Assembly (NCBI RefSeq): GCF_001941865.1
Contig: NZ_CP016162.1
Location: 4,711,501-4,775,500, forward strand
Direction of reading: 5' to 3'
Length of the DNA: 64,000 nt
DNA from: Pseudomonas alcaliphila JAB1
GTDB lineage: Bacteria; Pseudomonadota; Gammaproteobacteria; Pseudomonadales; Pseudomonadaceae
Shown here: piece by piece, positions 36,777-45,947 of the stretch
Position numbering within the stretch: the stretch's first letter is position 1
Layout: every line of letters starts with the position of its first letter
Position numbers and translations under genes: made by a program
The notes under the pieces: model-generated
What the model was told of the DNA's origin: nothing
Seen by the model: only the letters and a program-made list of their open reading frames with translations
The model's database searches: none

Positions 36777-37751
36777 ATGAGCCATCCTTTTTCCACCCTC
36801 ACCCCGGATCTGGTGCTCGATGCCGTGGAGAGCCTTGGCTATCTCAGCGACGCCCGCGTATTGGCACTCAACAGCTACGAGAACCGCGTCTATCAAGTCG
36901 GTATCGAGAATGAAACGCCGCTGATCGCCAAGTTCTATCGCCCGGACCGCTGGAGCGATGCGGCGATCCGCGAGGAGCATAGTTTCAGCGCCGAGCTGGC
37001 CGAACACGAGGTCCCGGTGGTGGCGCCACTGGCGCGCGATGGCGAGACGCTGTTCGAGCACGGTGGCTTCCGCTTCGCCCTGTTCCCGCGCCGGGGTGGC
37101 CGGGCGCCGGAGCCGGGCAACCTCGACCAGCTGTACCGCCTCGGCCAGTTGCTCGGACGCATGCACGCCATCGGTGCCAGCCGTCCTTTCGCTCATCGCG
37201 AAACCCTGGCGGTGGACAGCTTCGGCCATGCGGCCCTGGCCTCTCTGCTCGACGGCGGCTTCGTGCCGCGCAGCCTGCTGCCCGCCTACGAGTCGGTAGC
37301 GCGCGATCTGCTCGCCCGCCTCGATGAACTGTTCGCCCGCGTGCGCTACTCGCCGATTCGCCTGCACGGCGACTGCCACCCAGGCAACCTGTTGCACCGC
37401 GACGACGCCTTCCATGTCGTCGATCTCGACGACTGCCGCATGGGCCCGGCGGTGCAGGATCTGTGGATGATGCTGGCCGGCGAGCGTCATGAACGCCTCG
37501 GTCAGTTGGCCGAACTGGTCGACGGTTATCAGGAATTCCATGACTTCGCCGCCCGCGAGCTGCCACTGATCGAGGGCCTGCGTGCCCTGCGCCTGATGCA
37601 TCACAGCGCCTGGATCGCCCGCCGCTGGGACGACCCGGCATTCCCCCTGGCCTTCCCTTGGTTTGCCGGCGAGCGCTACTGGGGCGACCAGATTCTCGCC
37701 CTGCGCGAACAGATGGCAGCTCTGGATGAAGAGCCGCTGCGGCTGTTCTGA
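36777..37751 (+). CDS. srkA: Stress-response kinase A (YihE/RdoA)
   Basis: The 324-residue protein is an aminoglycoside-phosphotransferase-fold Ser/Thr kinase: YENRVYQVGIE (ATP loop), LIAKFYRPDRWS with the ATP lysine, the catalytic LHGDCHPGNLLH and the DLDDCRMGPAVQDLWMML metal-binding motif. SrkA counteracts stress-induced death in E. coli. GGAG lies 7 nt upstream of the ATG. The length matches the family. Confidence 0.93.
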   Translation: MSHPFSTLTPDLVLDAVESLGYLSDARVLALNSYENRVYQVGIENETPLIAKFYRPDRWSDAAIREEHSFSAELAEHEVPVVAPLARDGETLFEHGGFRFALFPRRGGRAPEPGNLDQLYRLGQLLGRMHAIGASRPFAHRETLAVDSFGHAALASLLDGGFVPRSLLPAYESVARDLLARLDELFARVRYSPIRLHGDCHPGNLLHRDDAFHVVDLDDCRMGPAVQDLWMMLAGERHERLGQLAELVDGYQEFHDFAARELPLIEGLRALRLMHHSAWIARRWDDPAFPLAFPWFAGERYWGDQILALREQMAALDEEPLRLF

Positions 37752-38029
37752 GCCGATGAGATCCGGGACCGCAGCTCCCGGATTGCATCCGGCTACGCAC
37801 TGAAGATTTTGCGGCCGAAGCGAAATGCCGCCCAGCCGCTCCTACAGGTGTTCACCGGCCCCGTAGGAGCGGCTTCAGCCGCGATGCTTTCGGTTCCATC
37901 CCAGGGCTCCGGATTGCATAAGGGCTACCAGCGACCGCGCCCCCCGTATGACCAATACAGTTGCACACGCCGCGTAAAGTTTGCCTTACGACTTTGCCGG
38001 CGCTTCGGTATACGGAAAAACTGAACGAA
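37752..38029. repeat. REP-containing gap between srkA and rarD
   Basis: The gap holds a degenerate pair of the GATCCGGG...CCCGGATTGCATCCGG type (37757-37797) and a second pair (CTCCTACAGG...CCGTAGGAGCGGCTTCAGCCGCGATGC, about 37838-37887). The remainder up to the rarD promoter has no gene that I can support. Confidence 0.65.
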
Positions 38030-38059
38030 CAGACAAGCCCTGAAGCAGAGCGCTAGAAT
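38030..38059 (+). promoter_or_regulatory. Possible sigma-70 promoter of rarD
   Basis: CAGACA (38030-38035) and TAGAAT (38054-38059) are separated by 18 nt. The -10 is 5 of 6 to consensus and the -35 is 4 of 6. Transcription would start about 32 nt before the ATG at 38098. Confidence 0.35.
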
Positions 38060-38097
38060 TCCGCGGCAACCGTTAGCTGCCTAACCAAGGATTCTCG

Positions 38098-38991
38098 ATG
38101 GCTACCGCCAACCCACAACGCGGGTACGTTCTGGGCCTTACCGCCTACATCATCTGGGGCCTGTTCCCGCTCTACTTCAAAGCCCTGCAAAGCGTTCCGG
38201 CGATGGAAATCATCGTGCACCGCGTGCTCTGGTCCGCACTGTTCGGCGGCCTGCTGCTGCTCGTGTGGAAGCACCCTGGCTGGTGGCGCGAGCTGCGCGA
38301 CAATCCCAAACGCCTGGCAGTGCTGGCCGGCTGCGGCCTGCTGATCGCGACCAACTGGCTGGTGTACGTGTGGGCGGTGAACAATGGCCGCATGATCGAG
38401 GCCAGCCTGGGCTACTACATCAACCCGTTGATCAACGTGTTGCTCGGCCTGCTGATTCTCGGCGAGCGCCTGCGCCGCCTGCAGTGGCTGGCCGTGGCGC
38501 TGGCCGCGCTGGGCGTGCTGCAGCAGCTATGGCAGGTCGGCAGCCTGCCCTGGGTGTCGCTGGTGCTGGCGCTGACCTTCGGCTTCTACGGATTGATCCG
38601 CAAACAGGCACCCGTGGCGGCACTGCCCGGGCTGGTGGTGGAAACCTGGCTGCTGGTGCCGGTGGCGCTGGCCTGGCTGGCTCTGCACCCTGCGGCTACG
38701 AGCAGCCAGGCAAGTTTCTGGACCAGCAGCGAAGCACTGTGGCTGGCAGCCGCCGGGCCGATCACCCTGGTGCCGCTGGTGTGCTTCAACGCCGCGGCGC
38801 GGCATCTGCCCTACACCACGCTGGGCTTCCTGCAATACCTGGCTCCAACCCTGGTACTGCTTCAGGCCATCCTGCTGTTCGATGAACACTTCTCGCCGAG
38901 CGCCCTGCTGGCGTTCGCCTGCATCTGGGCCGGGCTTTTTGTATACAGCCTGGATATCTGGCTGAACCTGCGCAAGCGGCGCAGCACGTAA
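38098..38991 (+). CDS. rarD: RarD, EamA/DMT-superfamily transporter
   Basis: The 297-residue protein has ten hydrophobic helices and the RarD signatures AYIIWGLFPLYFKALQSV, EIIVHRVLWSALF, NWLVYVWAVNNGRMIEASLGYYINPL and NAAARHLPYTTLGFLQYLAPT. It is a predicted inner-membrane permease named for chloramphenicol sensitivity in E. coli; the natural substrate is unknown. It starts after AAGGA. Confidence 0.9.
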   Translation: MATANPQRGYVLGLTAYIIWGLFPLYFKALQSVPAMEIIVHRVLWSALFGGLLLLVWKHPGWWRELRDNPKRLAVLAGCGLLIATNWLVYVWAVNNGRMIEASLGYYINPLINVLLGLLILGERLRRLQWLAVALAALGVLQQLWQVGSLPWVSLVLALTFGFYGLIRKQAPVAALPGLVVETWLLVPVALAWLALHPAATSSQASFWTSSEALWLAAAGPITLVPLVCFNAAARHLPYTTLGFLQYLAPTLVLLQAILLFDEHFSPSALLAFACIWAGLFVYSLDIWLNLRKRRST

Positions 38992-39234
38992 GAGCTGGTG
39001 CGAACGGCGTACCCTACGACCGAGCGCAGACGGATCTGCGAACCTCGTAGGATGTCGCGGGGCCGCCCAGGCCATGCGCACTGGCATCGAAAGGGCGTTG
39101 AGCAGAAAACGTTCAAGCATCTCCAGGCCGCGCCAGCCTTGGGTCGGCGCCTGTCACCCCCGGCTTATCCACAGATCCATCCCCGACATTTGTGCACAAA
39201 CCATTGATCCTACTGCATTTTTAGCCAGCCAATG
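38992..39234. other. rarD-gcvR gap with DnaA box and small palindrome
   Basis: No gene seen. A perfect DnaA box TTATCCACA lies at 39165-39173, a 12-nt perfect palindrome TTTGTGCACAAA at 39189-39200, and a second DnaA box at 39277-39285 on the far side of the gcvR terminator. Confidence 0.6.
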
Positions 39235-39267
39235 AAAAACCCCGGGGCACTAGGCAGTGCGCCGGGG
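39235..39267 (-). terminator. Terminator of the gcvR-like gene
   Basis: On the minus strand a 12-bp stem with one mismatch (39256-39267 with 39240-39251, 4-nt loop) is followed by TTTTT (39235-39239). It lies 44 nt past the stop codon. Confidence 0.85.
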
Positions 39268-39310
39268 CTCCCCAGTTTATCCACAGGCTGATCCACGCAT
39301 ACCGTGGATA

Positions 39311-39829
39311 TCAATCCTCAGCGCGCAGATTCAGCTCCACCATCAGGTCATCGGCCAGGGTTTCCAGGCGTGCCTGCAATTGCTCCAGCGCCAGCGTCTC
39401 CGGCACGGCCAGCAGCGCGTCGGCGGTGAACAGCAACTCGCCGCTCATCGGCGCTGGCGCCACCTCGGTCAGCAGGCTCTCCAGGTTGACGCCCTGCTCG
39501 GCCAGCACACGAGTGATATCACGGACGATACCGGGCCGGTCGTTACCCACCAGCTCCAGGCGAATCGCAGTGAAGCGCCCACCCGGCTCGCTGCCGCTGG
39601 CCGCCAGCTGCACACGAATGCCCTGTGCACTGAGCGCTTCGAGCTCCTTGATCAGGCCACCATGGGCCTCGGCCGGCACATCCACGCGCACGATTCCGGC
39701 GAACTGCCCGGCCATGCGCGCCATGCGGCTCTCCAGCCAGTTGCCCCCATGATTGGCCACGCAGCCGGCCAGACGCTCGACCAGACCCGATTGGTCCTCG
39801 GCAATCACCGTCAGTACCAGATGGTCCAT
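39311..39829 (-). CDS. gcvR: Glycine cleavage regulator-like protein, two ACT domains
   Basis: The 172-residue protein consists of two ACT domains: DHLVLTVIAEDQSGLVERLAGCVANHGGNWLESRMARM (1-80) and FTAIRLELVGNDRPGIVRDITRVLAEQGVNLESL (85-165). This is the GcvR architecture, in which glycine binding releases the regulator from GcvA. The partner GcvA is not present here. The symbol follows family architecture only. It lies next to an acetyltransferase gene on the same strand, 33 nt downstream of it. Confidence 0.85.
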   Translation of the reverse strand: MDHLVLTVIAEDQSGLVERLAGCVANHGGNWLESRMARMAGQFAGIVRVDVPAEAHGGLIKELEALSAQGIRVQLAASGSEPGGRFTAIRLELVGNDRPGIVRDITRVLAEQGVNLESLLTEVAPAPMSGELLFTADALLAVPETLALEQLQARLETLADDLMVELNLRAED

Positions 39830-39862
39830 GTACTACCTCACTCGTTTACAGGATTGGGAAGG

Positions 39863-40312
39863 TCAGCCGCGTAGCGACAACCAGTAAGTGAAGAACTGCT
39901 CGTCACGCACGTAACCAAGACGCTGGTAAAGGCGCTGGCCGGCCAGATTGGTCTTCGCCGTCTCCAGTTGCAGACCGCAGGCGCCGGTCGCCTCAGCATG
40001 CACGCGAGCGGCATTCATCAGCGCCTCGCCAACGCCTGAGCAGCGCGCGCTTTCATCGACATATAGATCGCTGAGCAACCAGGCCGGTTCCAGTGCCAAC
40101 GAAGCATGAAAGGGGTAGAGCTGCACGAAGCCCTGCGCAGTGCCCTGCCCGTCACGAGCGATGAACAGCTGCGCATCACCGTGCTGCAGGCGCAGACCAA
40201 GGAAAGCGGCAATCTCCGCCTCGTCGCGCGGCACTCGATAAAAGCGCAGATAGCCGGCGAACAGGCAGGTGAGGTCGGCAAGGTCGGCAGCAACAGCAGC
40301 AGATACCGTCAT
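39863..40312 (-). CDS. GNAT-family N-acetyltransferase
   Basis: The 149-residue protein has the GNAT acetyl-CoA motif region LLSDLYVDESARCSGVGEALMNAA (a variant of Q/RxxGxG/A) and the C-terminal TNLAGQRLYQRLGYVRDEQFFTYWL. The start at 40312 has TGGAG 6 nt upstream; the longer frame to 40393 was rejected. It is followed by gcvR on the same strand. The acceptor is unknown. A homologue sits next to malate synthase in P. aeruginosa (PA0483, from memory). Confidence 0.85.
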   Translation of the reverse strand: MTVSAAVAADLADLTCLFAGYLRFYRVPRDEAEIAAFLGLRLQHGDAQLFIARDGQGTAQGFVQLYPFHASLALEPAWLLSDLYVDESARCSGVGEALMNAARVHAEATGACGLQLETAKTNLAGQRLYQRLGYVRDEQFFTYWLSLRG

Positions 40313-40542
40313 GGCGGGCTCCAGGATGCTCGAAAAGCAGTATAGGCGAGGAGGCGTAGGCCATATTGGCGCGGTTGTCAGTAGCCCACTCAATTAATCG
40401 TGTACGTTTTTGCATATTTTATTGAACAATATTGCACTTTTTTTTGCACACATAGAGTATTGATCGTGACCGCAAATAGCCTTTTGGTCGCAGACTGACG
40501 CTACCCAGCTGCATTTCCCCAGGATCTTGATGTAGTATGCCG
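40313..40542. other. Upstream region of malate synthase, AT-richer
   Basis: About 230 bases between divergent genes. The segment 40395-40470 is AT-rich (CATATTTTATTGAACAATATTG) with a run of eight T residues (40438-40445), suitable for the promoters of both genes, but no unambiguous -35/-10 pair is assigned. Confidence 0.4.
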
Positions 40543-40581
40543 CGCTTTGGACTACAAGACGGAAAACCCGTCTCCAAAGCG
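40543..40581 (+). promoter_or_regulatory. Structured leader of malate synthase mRNA
   Basis: A 9-bp outer stem (CGCTTTGGA, 40543-40551, with its complement at 40573-40581) encloses an inner 5-bp stem (GACGG/CCGTC, 40558-40562 and 40568-40572) and a 6-nt bulge (CTACAA). It ends 37 nt before the glcB ATG. It has no T-run, so it is not a normal terminator. I cannot match it to a named RNA family. Confidence 0.5.
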
Positions 40582-40617
40582 GCTATTGAGTAGAGCTCAG
40601 AGAGAGTGAGGCAAGTG

Positions 40618-42795
40618 ATGACTGAACGCGTTCAAGTCGGCGGCCTGCAGGTCGCCAAAGTCCTGTACGACTTCGTGAACAACGAAGCCATTCCCGGTAC
40701 CGGCATCGCTGCCGACCAGTTCTGGGCCGGTGCCGCCGCGGTCATCAAGGACCTGGCGCCGAAGAACCGTGCCCTGCTGGCCAAGCGCGACGAGCTGCAG
40801 GCACAGATCGATGGCTGGCACCAGGCGCGCAAGGGTCAGGCCCATGACGCCGCTGCCTACAAGACCTTCCTCCAGGAAATCGGCTACCTGCTGCCGGAGC
40901 CGGAAGACTTCCAGGCCACCACTGCCAATGTCGACGAAGAGATCGCCCGCCTGGCCGGCCCGCAGTTGGTGGTGCCGGTAATGAACGCGCGCTTCGCCCT
41001 GAACGCTTCCAACGCCCGCTGGGGCTCGCTGTACGACGCGCTGTATGGCACCGACGTGATCAGCGAAGAAGGTGGCGCCGAGAAGGGCAAGGGCTACAAC
41101 AAGGTCCGTGGCGACAAGGTCATCGCCTTCGCCCGCGCCTTCCTCGACGAGGCCGCGCCGCTGGCTGCCGGCTCGCACGTCGACTCCACCGGCTACGCCA
41201 TCGTCGACGGCAAGCTGGTCGTCGCCCTCAAGGGTGGCAGCAACAGCGGCCTGCGTGACGACGCGCAACTGGTCGGCTTCCAGGGCGAGGCCAGCGCGCC
41301 AATCGCCGTGCTGCTCAAGCACAACGGCCTGCACTTCGAGATCCAGATCGACGCCTCCAGCCCCATCGGCAGCACCGACGCCGCTGGCGTGAAAGACGTG
41401 CTGATGGAAGCCGCGCTGACCACCATCATGGACTGCGAAGACTCCGTCGCCGCCGTCGATGCCGATGACAAGGTGGTGGTCTACAAGAACTGGCTGGGCC
41501 TGATGAAAGGCGACCTGGCCGAGGACGTGTCCAAAGGCGGCAAGACCTTCACCCGCACCATGAACCCGGATCGCGTCTACACCCAGCCGGACGGCTCCGA
41601 GCTGACCCTGCATGGCCGCTCGCTGCTGTTCGTGCGCAACGTCGGCCACCTGATGACCAACCCGGCCATCCTCGACGCCGAAGGCAACGAGATTCCGGAA
41701 GGCATCCAGGACGCCCTGTTCACCAGCCTGATCGCGGTGCACAACCTGATCGGCAACACCAGCCGCAAGAACACCCGTACCGGCAGCGTGTACATCGTCA
41801 AGCCGAAGATGCACGGCCCGGAAGAAGTCGCCTTTACCAGCGAAATCTTCGCCCGCGTCGAGGATGTGCTGGGCCTGGCCCGCAACACCCTGAAAGTCGG
41901 CATCATGGACGAAGAGCGTCGCACCACCGTCAACCTCAAGGCGTGCATCAAGGCTGCCAGCGAGCGCGTGGTGTTCATCAACACCGGCTTCCTCGACCGT
42001 ACCGGTGACGAGATCCACACCTCCATGGAAGCCGGCGCCGTGGTGCGCAAGGCCGCCATGAAGAGCGAAGCCTGGATCGGTGCCTACGAGAACAACAACG
42101 TCGACGTCGGTCTGGCTACCGGCCTGCAGGGCCGCGCACAGATCGGCAAGGGCATGTGGGCCATGCCGGACCTGATGGCCGCCATGCTCGAGCAGAAGAT
42201 CGCCCACCCGCTGTCCGGCGCCAACACCGCCTGGGTGCCGTCGCCGACCGCCGCCACCCTGCACGCTCTGCACTACCACAAGGTCGACGTGTTCGCCCGT
42301 CAGGCCGAACTGGCCGAGCGCGCCCCGGCTTCGGTGGACGACATCCTGACCATCCCGCTGGCCAAGGACACCAGCTGGAGCGACGAGGAAATCCGCAACG
42401 AGCTGGACAACAACTCGCAAGGCATCCTCGGTTACGTGGTGCGCTGGATCGACCAGGGCGTGGGCTGCTCCAAGGTGCCGGACATCAACGACGTCGGCCT
42501 GATGGAAGACCGCGCCACCCTGCGCATCTCCAGCCAGCTGCTGGCCAACTGGCTGCGCCACGGCATCGTCAGCGAAGCGCAGGTGGTCGAAAGCCTCAAG
42601 CGCATGGCACCGGTGGTTGATCGCCAGAACGCCAATGATCCGCTGTATCGCCCGATGGCCCCGGACTTCGACAACAACGTCGCCTTCCAGGCCGCGCTGG
42701 AGCTGGTGGTCGAAGGCACCAAGCAGCCCAACGGCTACACCGAGCCGGTGCTGCATCGCCGTCGTCGCGAGTTCAAGGCCAAGAACGGCCTTTAA
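40618..42795 (+). CDS. glcB: Malate synthase G
   Basis: The 725-residue enzyme condenses glyoxylate and acetyl-CoA to malate. Isoform G signatures include [39 protein letters not shown] (general base and Mg2+ region), [32 protein letters not shown] and [17 protein letters not shown]. The ATG at 40618 follows GAGG at 6 nt; a GTG four codons upstream is less likely. The gene stands alone, followed by a strong terminator. Confidence 0.96.
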   Translation: MTERVQVGGLQVAKVLYDFVNNEAIPGTGIAADQFWAGAAAVIKDLAPKNRALLAKRDELQAQIDGWHQARKGQAHDAAAYKTFLQEIGYLLPEPEDFQATTANVDEEIARLAGPQLVVPVMNARFALNASNARWGSLYDALYGTDVISEEGGAEKGKGYNKVRGDKVIAFARAFLDEAAPLAAGSHVDSTGYAIVDGKLVVALKGGSNSGLRDDAQLVGFQGEASAPIAVLLKHNGLHFEIQIDASSPIGSTDAAGVKDVLMEAALTTIMDCEDSVAAVDADDKVVVYKNWLGLMKGDLAEDVSKGGKTFTRTMNPDRVYTQPDGSELTLHGRSLLFVRNVGHLMTNPAILDAEGNEIPEGIQDALFTSLIAVHNLIGNTSRKNTRTGSVYIVKPKMHGPEEVAFTSEIFARVEDVLGLARNTLKVGIMDEERRTTVNLKACIKAASERVVFINTGFLDRTGDEIHTSMEAGAVVRKAAMKSEAWIGAYENNNVDVGLATGLQGRAQIGKGMWAMPDLMAAMLEQKIAHPLSGANTAWVPSPTAATLHALHYHKVDVFARQAELAERAPASVDDILTIPLAKDTSWSDEEIRNELDNNSQGILGYVVRWIDQGVGCSKVPDINDVGLMEDRATLRISSQLLANWLRHGIVSEAQVVESLKRMAPVVDRQNANDPLYRPMAPDFDNNVAFQAALELVVEGTKQPNGYTEPVLHRRRREFKAKNGL

Positions 42796-42848
42796 GTCGC
42801 GCATCCTGTAGGAGCGGATTTATCCGCGAAAGCTGCACCTACGAGCCA

Positions 42849-42880
42849 ATAAAAAACCGCCTGCGAGGGCGGTTTTTTAT
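42849..42880. terminator. Strong bidirectional terminator after glcB
   Basis: ATAAAAAACCGCC and GGCGGTTTTTTAT are perfectly complementary over 13 nt with a 6-nt loop, giving a GC stem flanked by A6/T6 tracts on both strands. Confidence 0.95.
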
Positions 42881-43153
42881 TGTGACCCACCATCCCTGGC
42901 GGCCACCCAACGGGCCGTCGCGGAGCGACGTCAAAAACTTCTCCCGGAAGTTTTTTGGTTGCGGCGCCGCCTTGTGGGAGGCGCTTTAGCGGCGACTTTG
43001 GTGTACAACGTCGCGGCTAAAGCCCCTCCCACAGCCCCGTAGCCCGGATGCAATCCGGGGATGCCCGCCTCCTCCCCCCTACTTAGGTGCAATGGGCAAG
43101 CCGGCCAGCCAGGGCCACACTGACAACATCCCGAAACTGCGAGGCGCACGCCC
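42881..43153. repeat. REP elements downstream of glcB
   Basis: A long inverted pair (TTGTGGGAGGCGCTTTAGCGGC about 42973-42994, with its partner CGCGGCTAAAGCCCCTCCCACA at about 43012-43033) is followed by a single GTAGCCCGGATGCAATCCGG half at 43039-43058. No gene is seen before 43154. Confidence 0.75.
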
Positions 43154-45085
43154 ATGAGCAAGGCCGACGCGATGGCCGATGCGGGCAAGACTGCGGTGCT
43201 GCAGAACATCCACGGCACCATGGAGTTCCTGCAGAAGTTCCCGCCTTTCAACCAGATGGACACCGCCCACCTGGCGTTTCTGGTCGAGCACTGCCAGCTG
43301 CGCTTCTATGCCGAGGGCGACTCGATCATCAAACCGAGCGATGGCCCGGTCGAGCACTTCTATATCGTCAAACAGGGCCGCGTGCATGGCGAACGCCCGC
43401 ACAGCGCACGGCGTGGCACCGAGACCACCTTCGAGATCACCGCCGGCGAGTGCTTCCCCCTGGCGGCGCTGATCGGCGAGCGCGCCACGCGTACCGAGCA
43501 CCTGGCCGCCGAGGACACATTCTGCCTGCTGCTGTCCAAGCTCGCCTTCGTCAAACTCTTCGCCGTCTCCAACCCGCTGCGCGACTTCGCCCTGCGTGGG
43601 GTCAGCAGCCTGCTCGATCAGGTCAACCAGCAGGTGCAGCTGCGCGCGGTGGAAACCCTCGGCGCGCAGTATTCGCTGGATACCCGCCTGGGTGAACTGG
43701 CCATGCGCCAACCCATCGGCTGCACCCCCGCCACGCCGCTGCGCGAGGCGGTGCGGCTGATGCACGAACAGCATGTCGGCAGCATCGTCATCGTCGATCC
43801 GGCCGAGCGGCCGCTGGGCATCTTCACCCTGCGCGACCTGCGCCGGGTGGTGGCCGACGGCGTCGACCTGGCCCAGCCGATCAGCAACCTGATGACCCCC
43901 AGGCCCTTCCACCTGGCGCCGGACGCCAGCGCCTTCGACGCCGCCATCGCCATGACCGAGCGGCATATCGCTCACGTCTGCCTGGTGGAGCACGAAAAAC
44001 TCTGCGGGGTGATTTCCGAGCGCGACCTGTTCAGCCTGCAGCGCGTCGACCTGGTGCATCTGGCACGCACCATCCGCCACGCCGGCAAAGTCGAGACCCT
44101 GGCCGGGCTGCGCAGCGACATCCGCCTGCTGGTCGACCGCATGCTCGCCCACGGCGCCAGCTCGACGCAGATCACCCATATCGTCACCCTGCTCAACGAC
44201 CACACTGTATGCCGGGTGATCGAGCTGACCCTTGAAGAAATGGGCGATCCGGGCATTCCCTTCACCTGGCTGTGCTTCGGCAGCGAGGGCCGCCGCGAGC
44301 AGACCCTGCACACCGATCAGGACAACGGCATTCTCTTCGAGGCCGAAAGCGCCAGCGAGTCTGCTGCCATCCGCGAGCGCCTGCTGCCGATCGCCCGCGA
44401 GATCAACCAGCGCCTGGCGCAGTGCGGCTTCACCCTGTGCAAGGGCAATATCATGGCCGGCAACCCCGAGCTGTGCCTGTCGCGCGAGGAGTGGTCGCGG
44501 CGCTTCGCCGGCTTCGTCCTCGAAGCCACGCCGGAAAATCTGCTGGGCTCGACCATCTATTTCGACCTGCGCGCGATCTGGGGCCCGGACGAAGGCTGCG
44601 AACAGCTACGCGAGGAGCTGCTCGGACGCATCGCCAACAACAGCCTGTTCCAGCGCATGATGGCGGAGAACGCGCTGCGCCACCGCCCGCCGGTTGGACG
44701 CTTCCGCGACTTCGTGGTGGCCCGTTCGGGCGCCGACAAGGACACTCTCGACCTCAAGGTGCAGGGCCTGACGCCCTTCGTCGACGGCGCCCGTTTGCTC
44801 GCGTTGGCCAACGGCATCAGCGCGGTCGGCACCCTGGAGCGCCTGCGCGCGCTGATCACCAAGGGCGTGATCGAGGCCCTGGACGGCGCCGCCTATGAAG
44901 AGGCCTACCACTTCATTCAGCAGACGCGCATGCAGCAGCATCAACTGCAGGCACGCGACGAGCTGCCCTACTCCAATCGGGTCGATCCCGACCACCTCAA
45001 CCACCTGGACCGGCGTATTCTGCGCGAGTCGTTCCGCCAGGCGCAGCGCCTGCAGAGCAGCCTGGCCATGAGGTATCAGCTATGA
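43154..45085 (+). CDS. cNMP-binding/CBS/DUF294 nucleotidyltransferase-like protein
   Basis: The 643-residue protein has four parts: a cyclic-nucleotide-binding domain (about 20-140), two CBS repeats (165-300, MRQPIGCTPATPLREAVRLM and NLMTPRPFHLAPDASAF), a DUF294 nucleotidyltransferase-like domain with FGSEGRREQTLHTDQDNGI (about 370-390) and a DUF294_C helical domain to the end. The GSEGRxEQ...DxDN motif resembles GlnD-type uridylyltransferases. It overlaps a DnaQ-like exonuclease gene by 4 nt. In pseudomonads this pair is found near the acetate-type symporter that also occurs here at 48077, suggesting carbon or energy signalling; the substrate is unknown. Confidence 0.88.
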   Translation: MSKADAMADAGKTAVLQNIHGTMEFLQKFPPFNQMDTAHLAFLVEHCQLRFYAEGDSIIKPSDGPVEHFYIVKQGRVHGERPHSARRGTETTFEITAGECFPLAALIGERATRTEHLAAEDTFCLLLSKLAFVKLFAVSNPLRDFALRGVSSLLDQVNQQVQLRAVETLGAQYSLDTRLGELAMRQPIGCTPATPLREAVRLMHEQHVGSIVIVDPAERPLGIFTLRDLRRVVADGVDLAQPISNLMTPRPFHLAPDASAFDAAIAMTERHIAHVCLVEHEKLCGVISERDLFSLQRVDLVHLARTIRHAGKVETLAGLRSDIRLLVDRMLAHGASSTQITHIVTLLNDHTVCRVIELTLEEMGDPGIPFTWLCFGSEGRREQTLHTDQDNGILFEAESASESAAIRERLLPIAREINQRLAQCGFTLCKGNIMAGNPELCLSREEWSRRFAGFVLEATPENLLGSTIYFDLRAIWGPDEGCEQLREELLGRIANNSLFQRMMAENALRHRPPVGRFRDFVVARSGADKDTLDLKVQGLTPFVDGARLLALANGISAVGTLERLRALITKGVIEALDGAAYEEAYHFIQQTRMQQHQLQARDELPYSNRVDPDHLNHLDRRILRESFRQAQRLQSSLAMRYQL

Positions 45086-45783
45086 GTAAGTTCACCTGGT
45101 TCACCGGCCGCGGTCCGGCCCTGACCCAGCAGCAGTTGCAACGCCGCGAGGCCTTGAGCGCCCCGGCGGCGTTCGACGAACGTCCACTGCACCAGCAGCG
45201 TTTCGTCGTCCTCGATCTGGAAACCACCGGCCTGAACATGCGCCGCGATCAGGTCCTGGCCATCGGCGCGGTGGTAATCGACAACGGTGCCATCGACTTC
45301 GCCGAGCAGTTCGAATGCACCCTGCACCGCCCCGATCACCAGGCCAGCGCCAGCACCCTGATCCACGGCATCGCGCCCAGCGAAGTGGCCCGTGGCGTGG
45401 AACCGGCCGAGGCACTGCTGGATTTCATGGAGTTCGTTGGCAGCAGTCCGCTGCTGGCATTTCATGCCGAGTTCGACCAGCGCATGCTGGCTCGCGCGCT
45501 ACGCCAGAGCCTGGGCTATCGCCTGCAGCACCGGTTCTTCGATGTCGCCGAAATCGCCCCGCTGCTGTGCCCACAATCGCGCATTCGCCAAGGCGGGCTC
45601 GATGAGTGGGTCGCCGAATTTGGCCTGCAGGTGCACCAGCGCCATAACGCCAGTGCCGATGCCCTGGTGACCGCTGAACTGGCGCTGATGCTGTTCAGCA
45701 AGGCGCGCCGTCAGGGCATCGACAGTCTTTGCGATCTGGAGCGCCAACTGGCCAGTCAACGCCGGCGTCAACACGCCATGTAA
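45082..45783 (+). CDS. DnaQ-like 3'-5' exonuclease
   Basis: The 233-residue DEDDh exonuclease shows ExoI FVVLDLETTGLNMRRDQ, ExoII LLAFHAEFDQRML and ExoIII HQRHNASADALVTAEL with the catalytic His and Asp. It resembles the epsilon subunit of DNA polymerase III but lacks a clear polymerase-binding tail and has an N-terminal extension. The ATG overlaps the stop of the upstream DUF294 gene (ATGA), so the two products are made in fixed ratio. Its role with a cNMP/CBS protein is unclear. Confidence 0.88.
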   Translation: MSKFTWFTGRGPALTQQQLQRREALSAPAAFDERPLHQQRFVVLDLETTGLNMRRDQVLAIGAVVIDNGAIDFAEQFECTLHRPDHQASASTLIHGIAPSEVARGVEPAEALLDFMEFVGSSPLLAFHAEFDQRMLARALRQSLGYRLQHRFFDVAEIAPLLCPQSRIRQGGLDEWVAEFGLQVHQRHNASADALVTAELALMLFSKARRQGIDSLCDLERQLASQRRRQHAM

Positions 45784-45868
45784 ACAGACGCCACGTAGCT
45801 TATTCACAACTTCAAGGTGCGCACAGCGCACCCTACGGACTGGCCAGCCGGCGTCAGCAGGCCATATA

Positions 45869-45944
45869 CAGCGCATCGCCCGCAAGCGGGCTCCTACGAC
45901 GCAATGCCCCGTAGGAGCCGGCTTGCCGGCGATCCATCTTGGCC
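45869..45944. repeat. REP pair between exonuclease gene and trhP
   Basis: CGCATCGCCCGCAAGCGGGCTCCTAC and GTAGGAGCCGGCTTGCCGGC face each other between the convergent genes. Confidence 0.75.
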
Positions 45945-45947
45945 GTT

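Noticed and set aside
40597..42804. 735-codon minus-strand frame opposite malate synthase
   Set aside because: It is the antisense shadow of a clear glcB gene, with Val/His/Gly-rich composition typical of such shadows.
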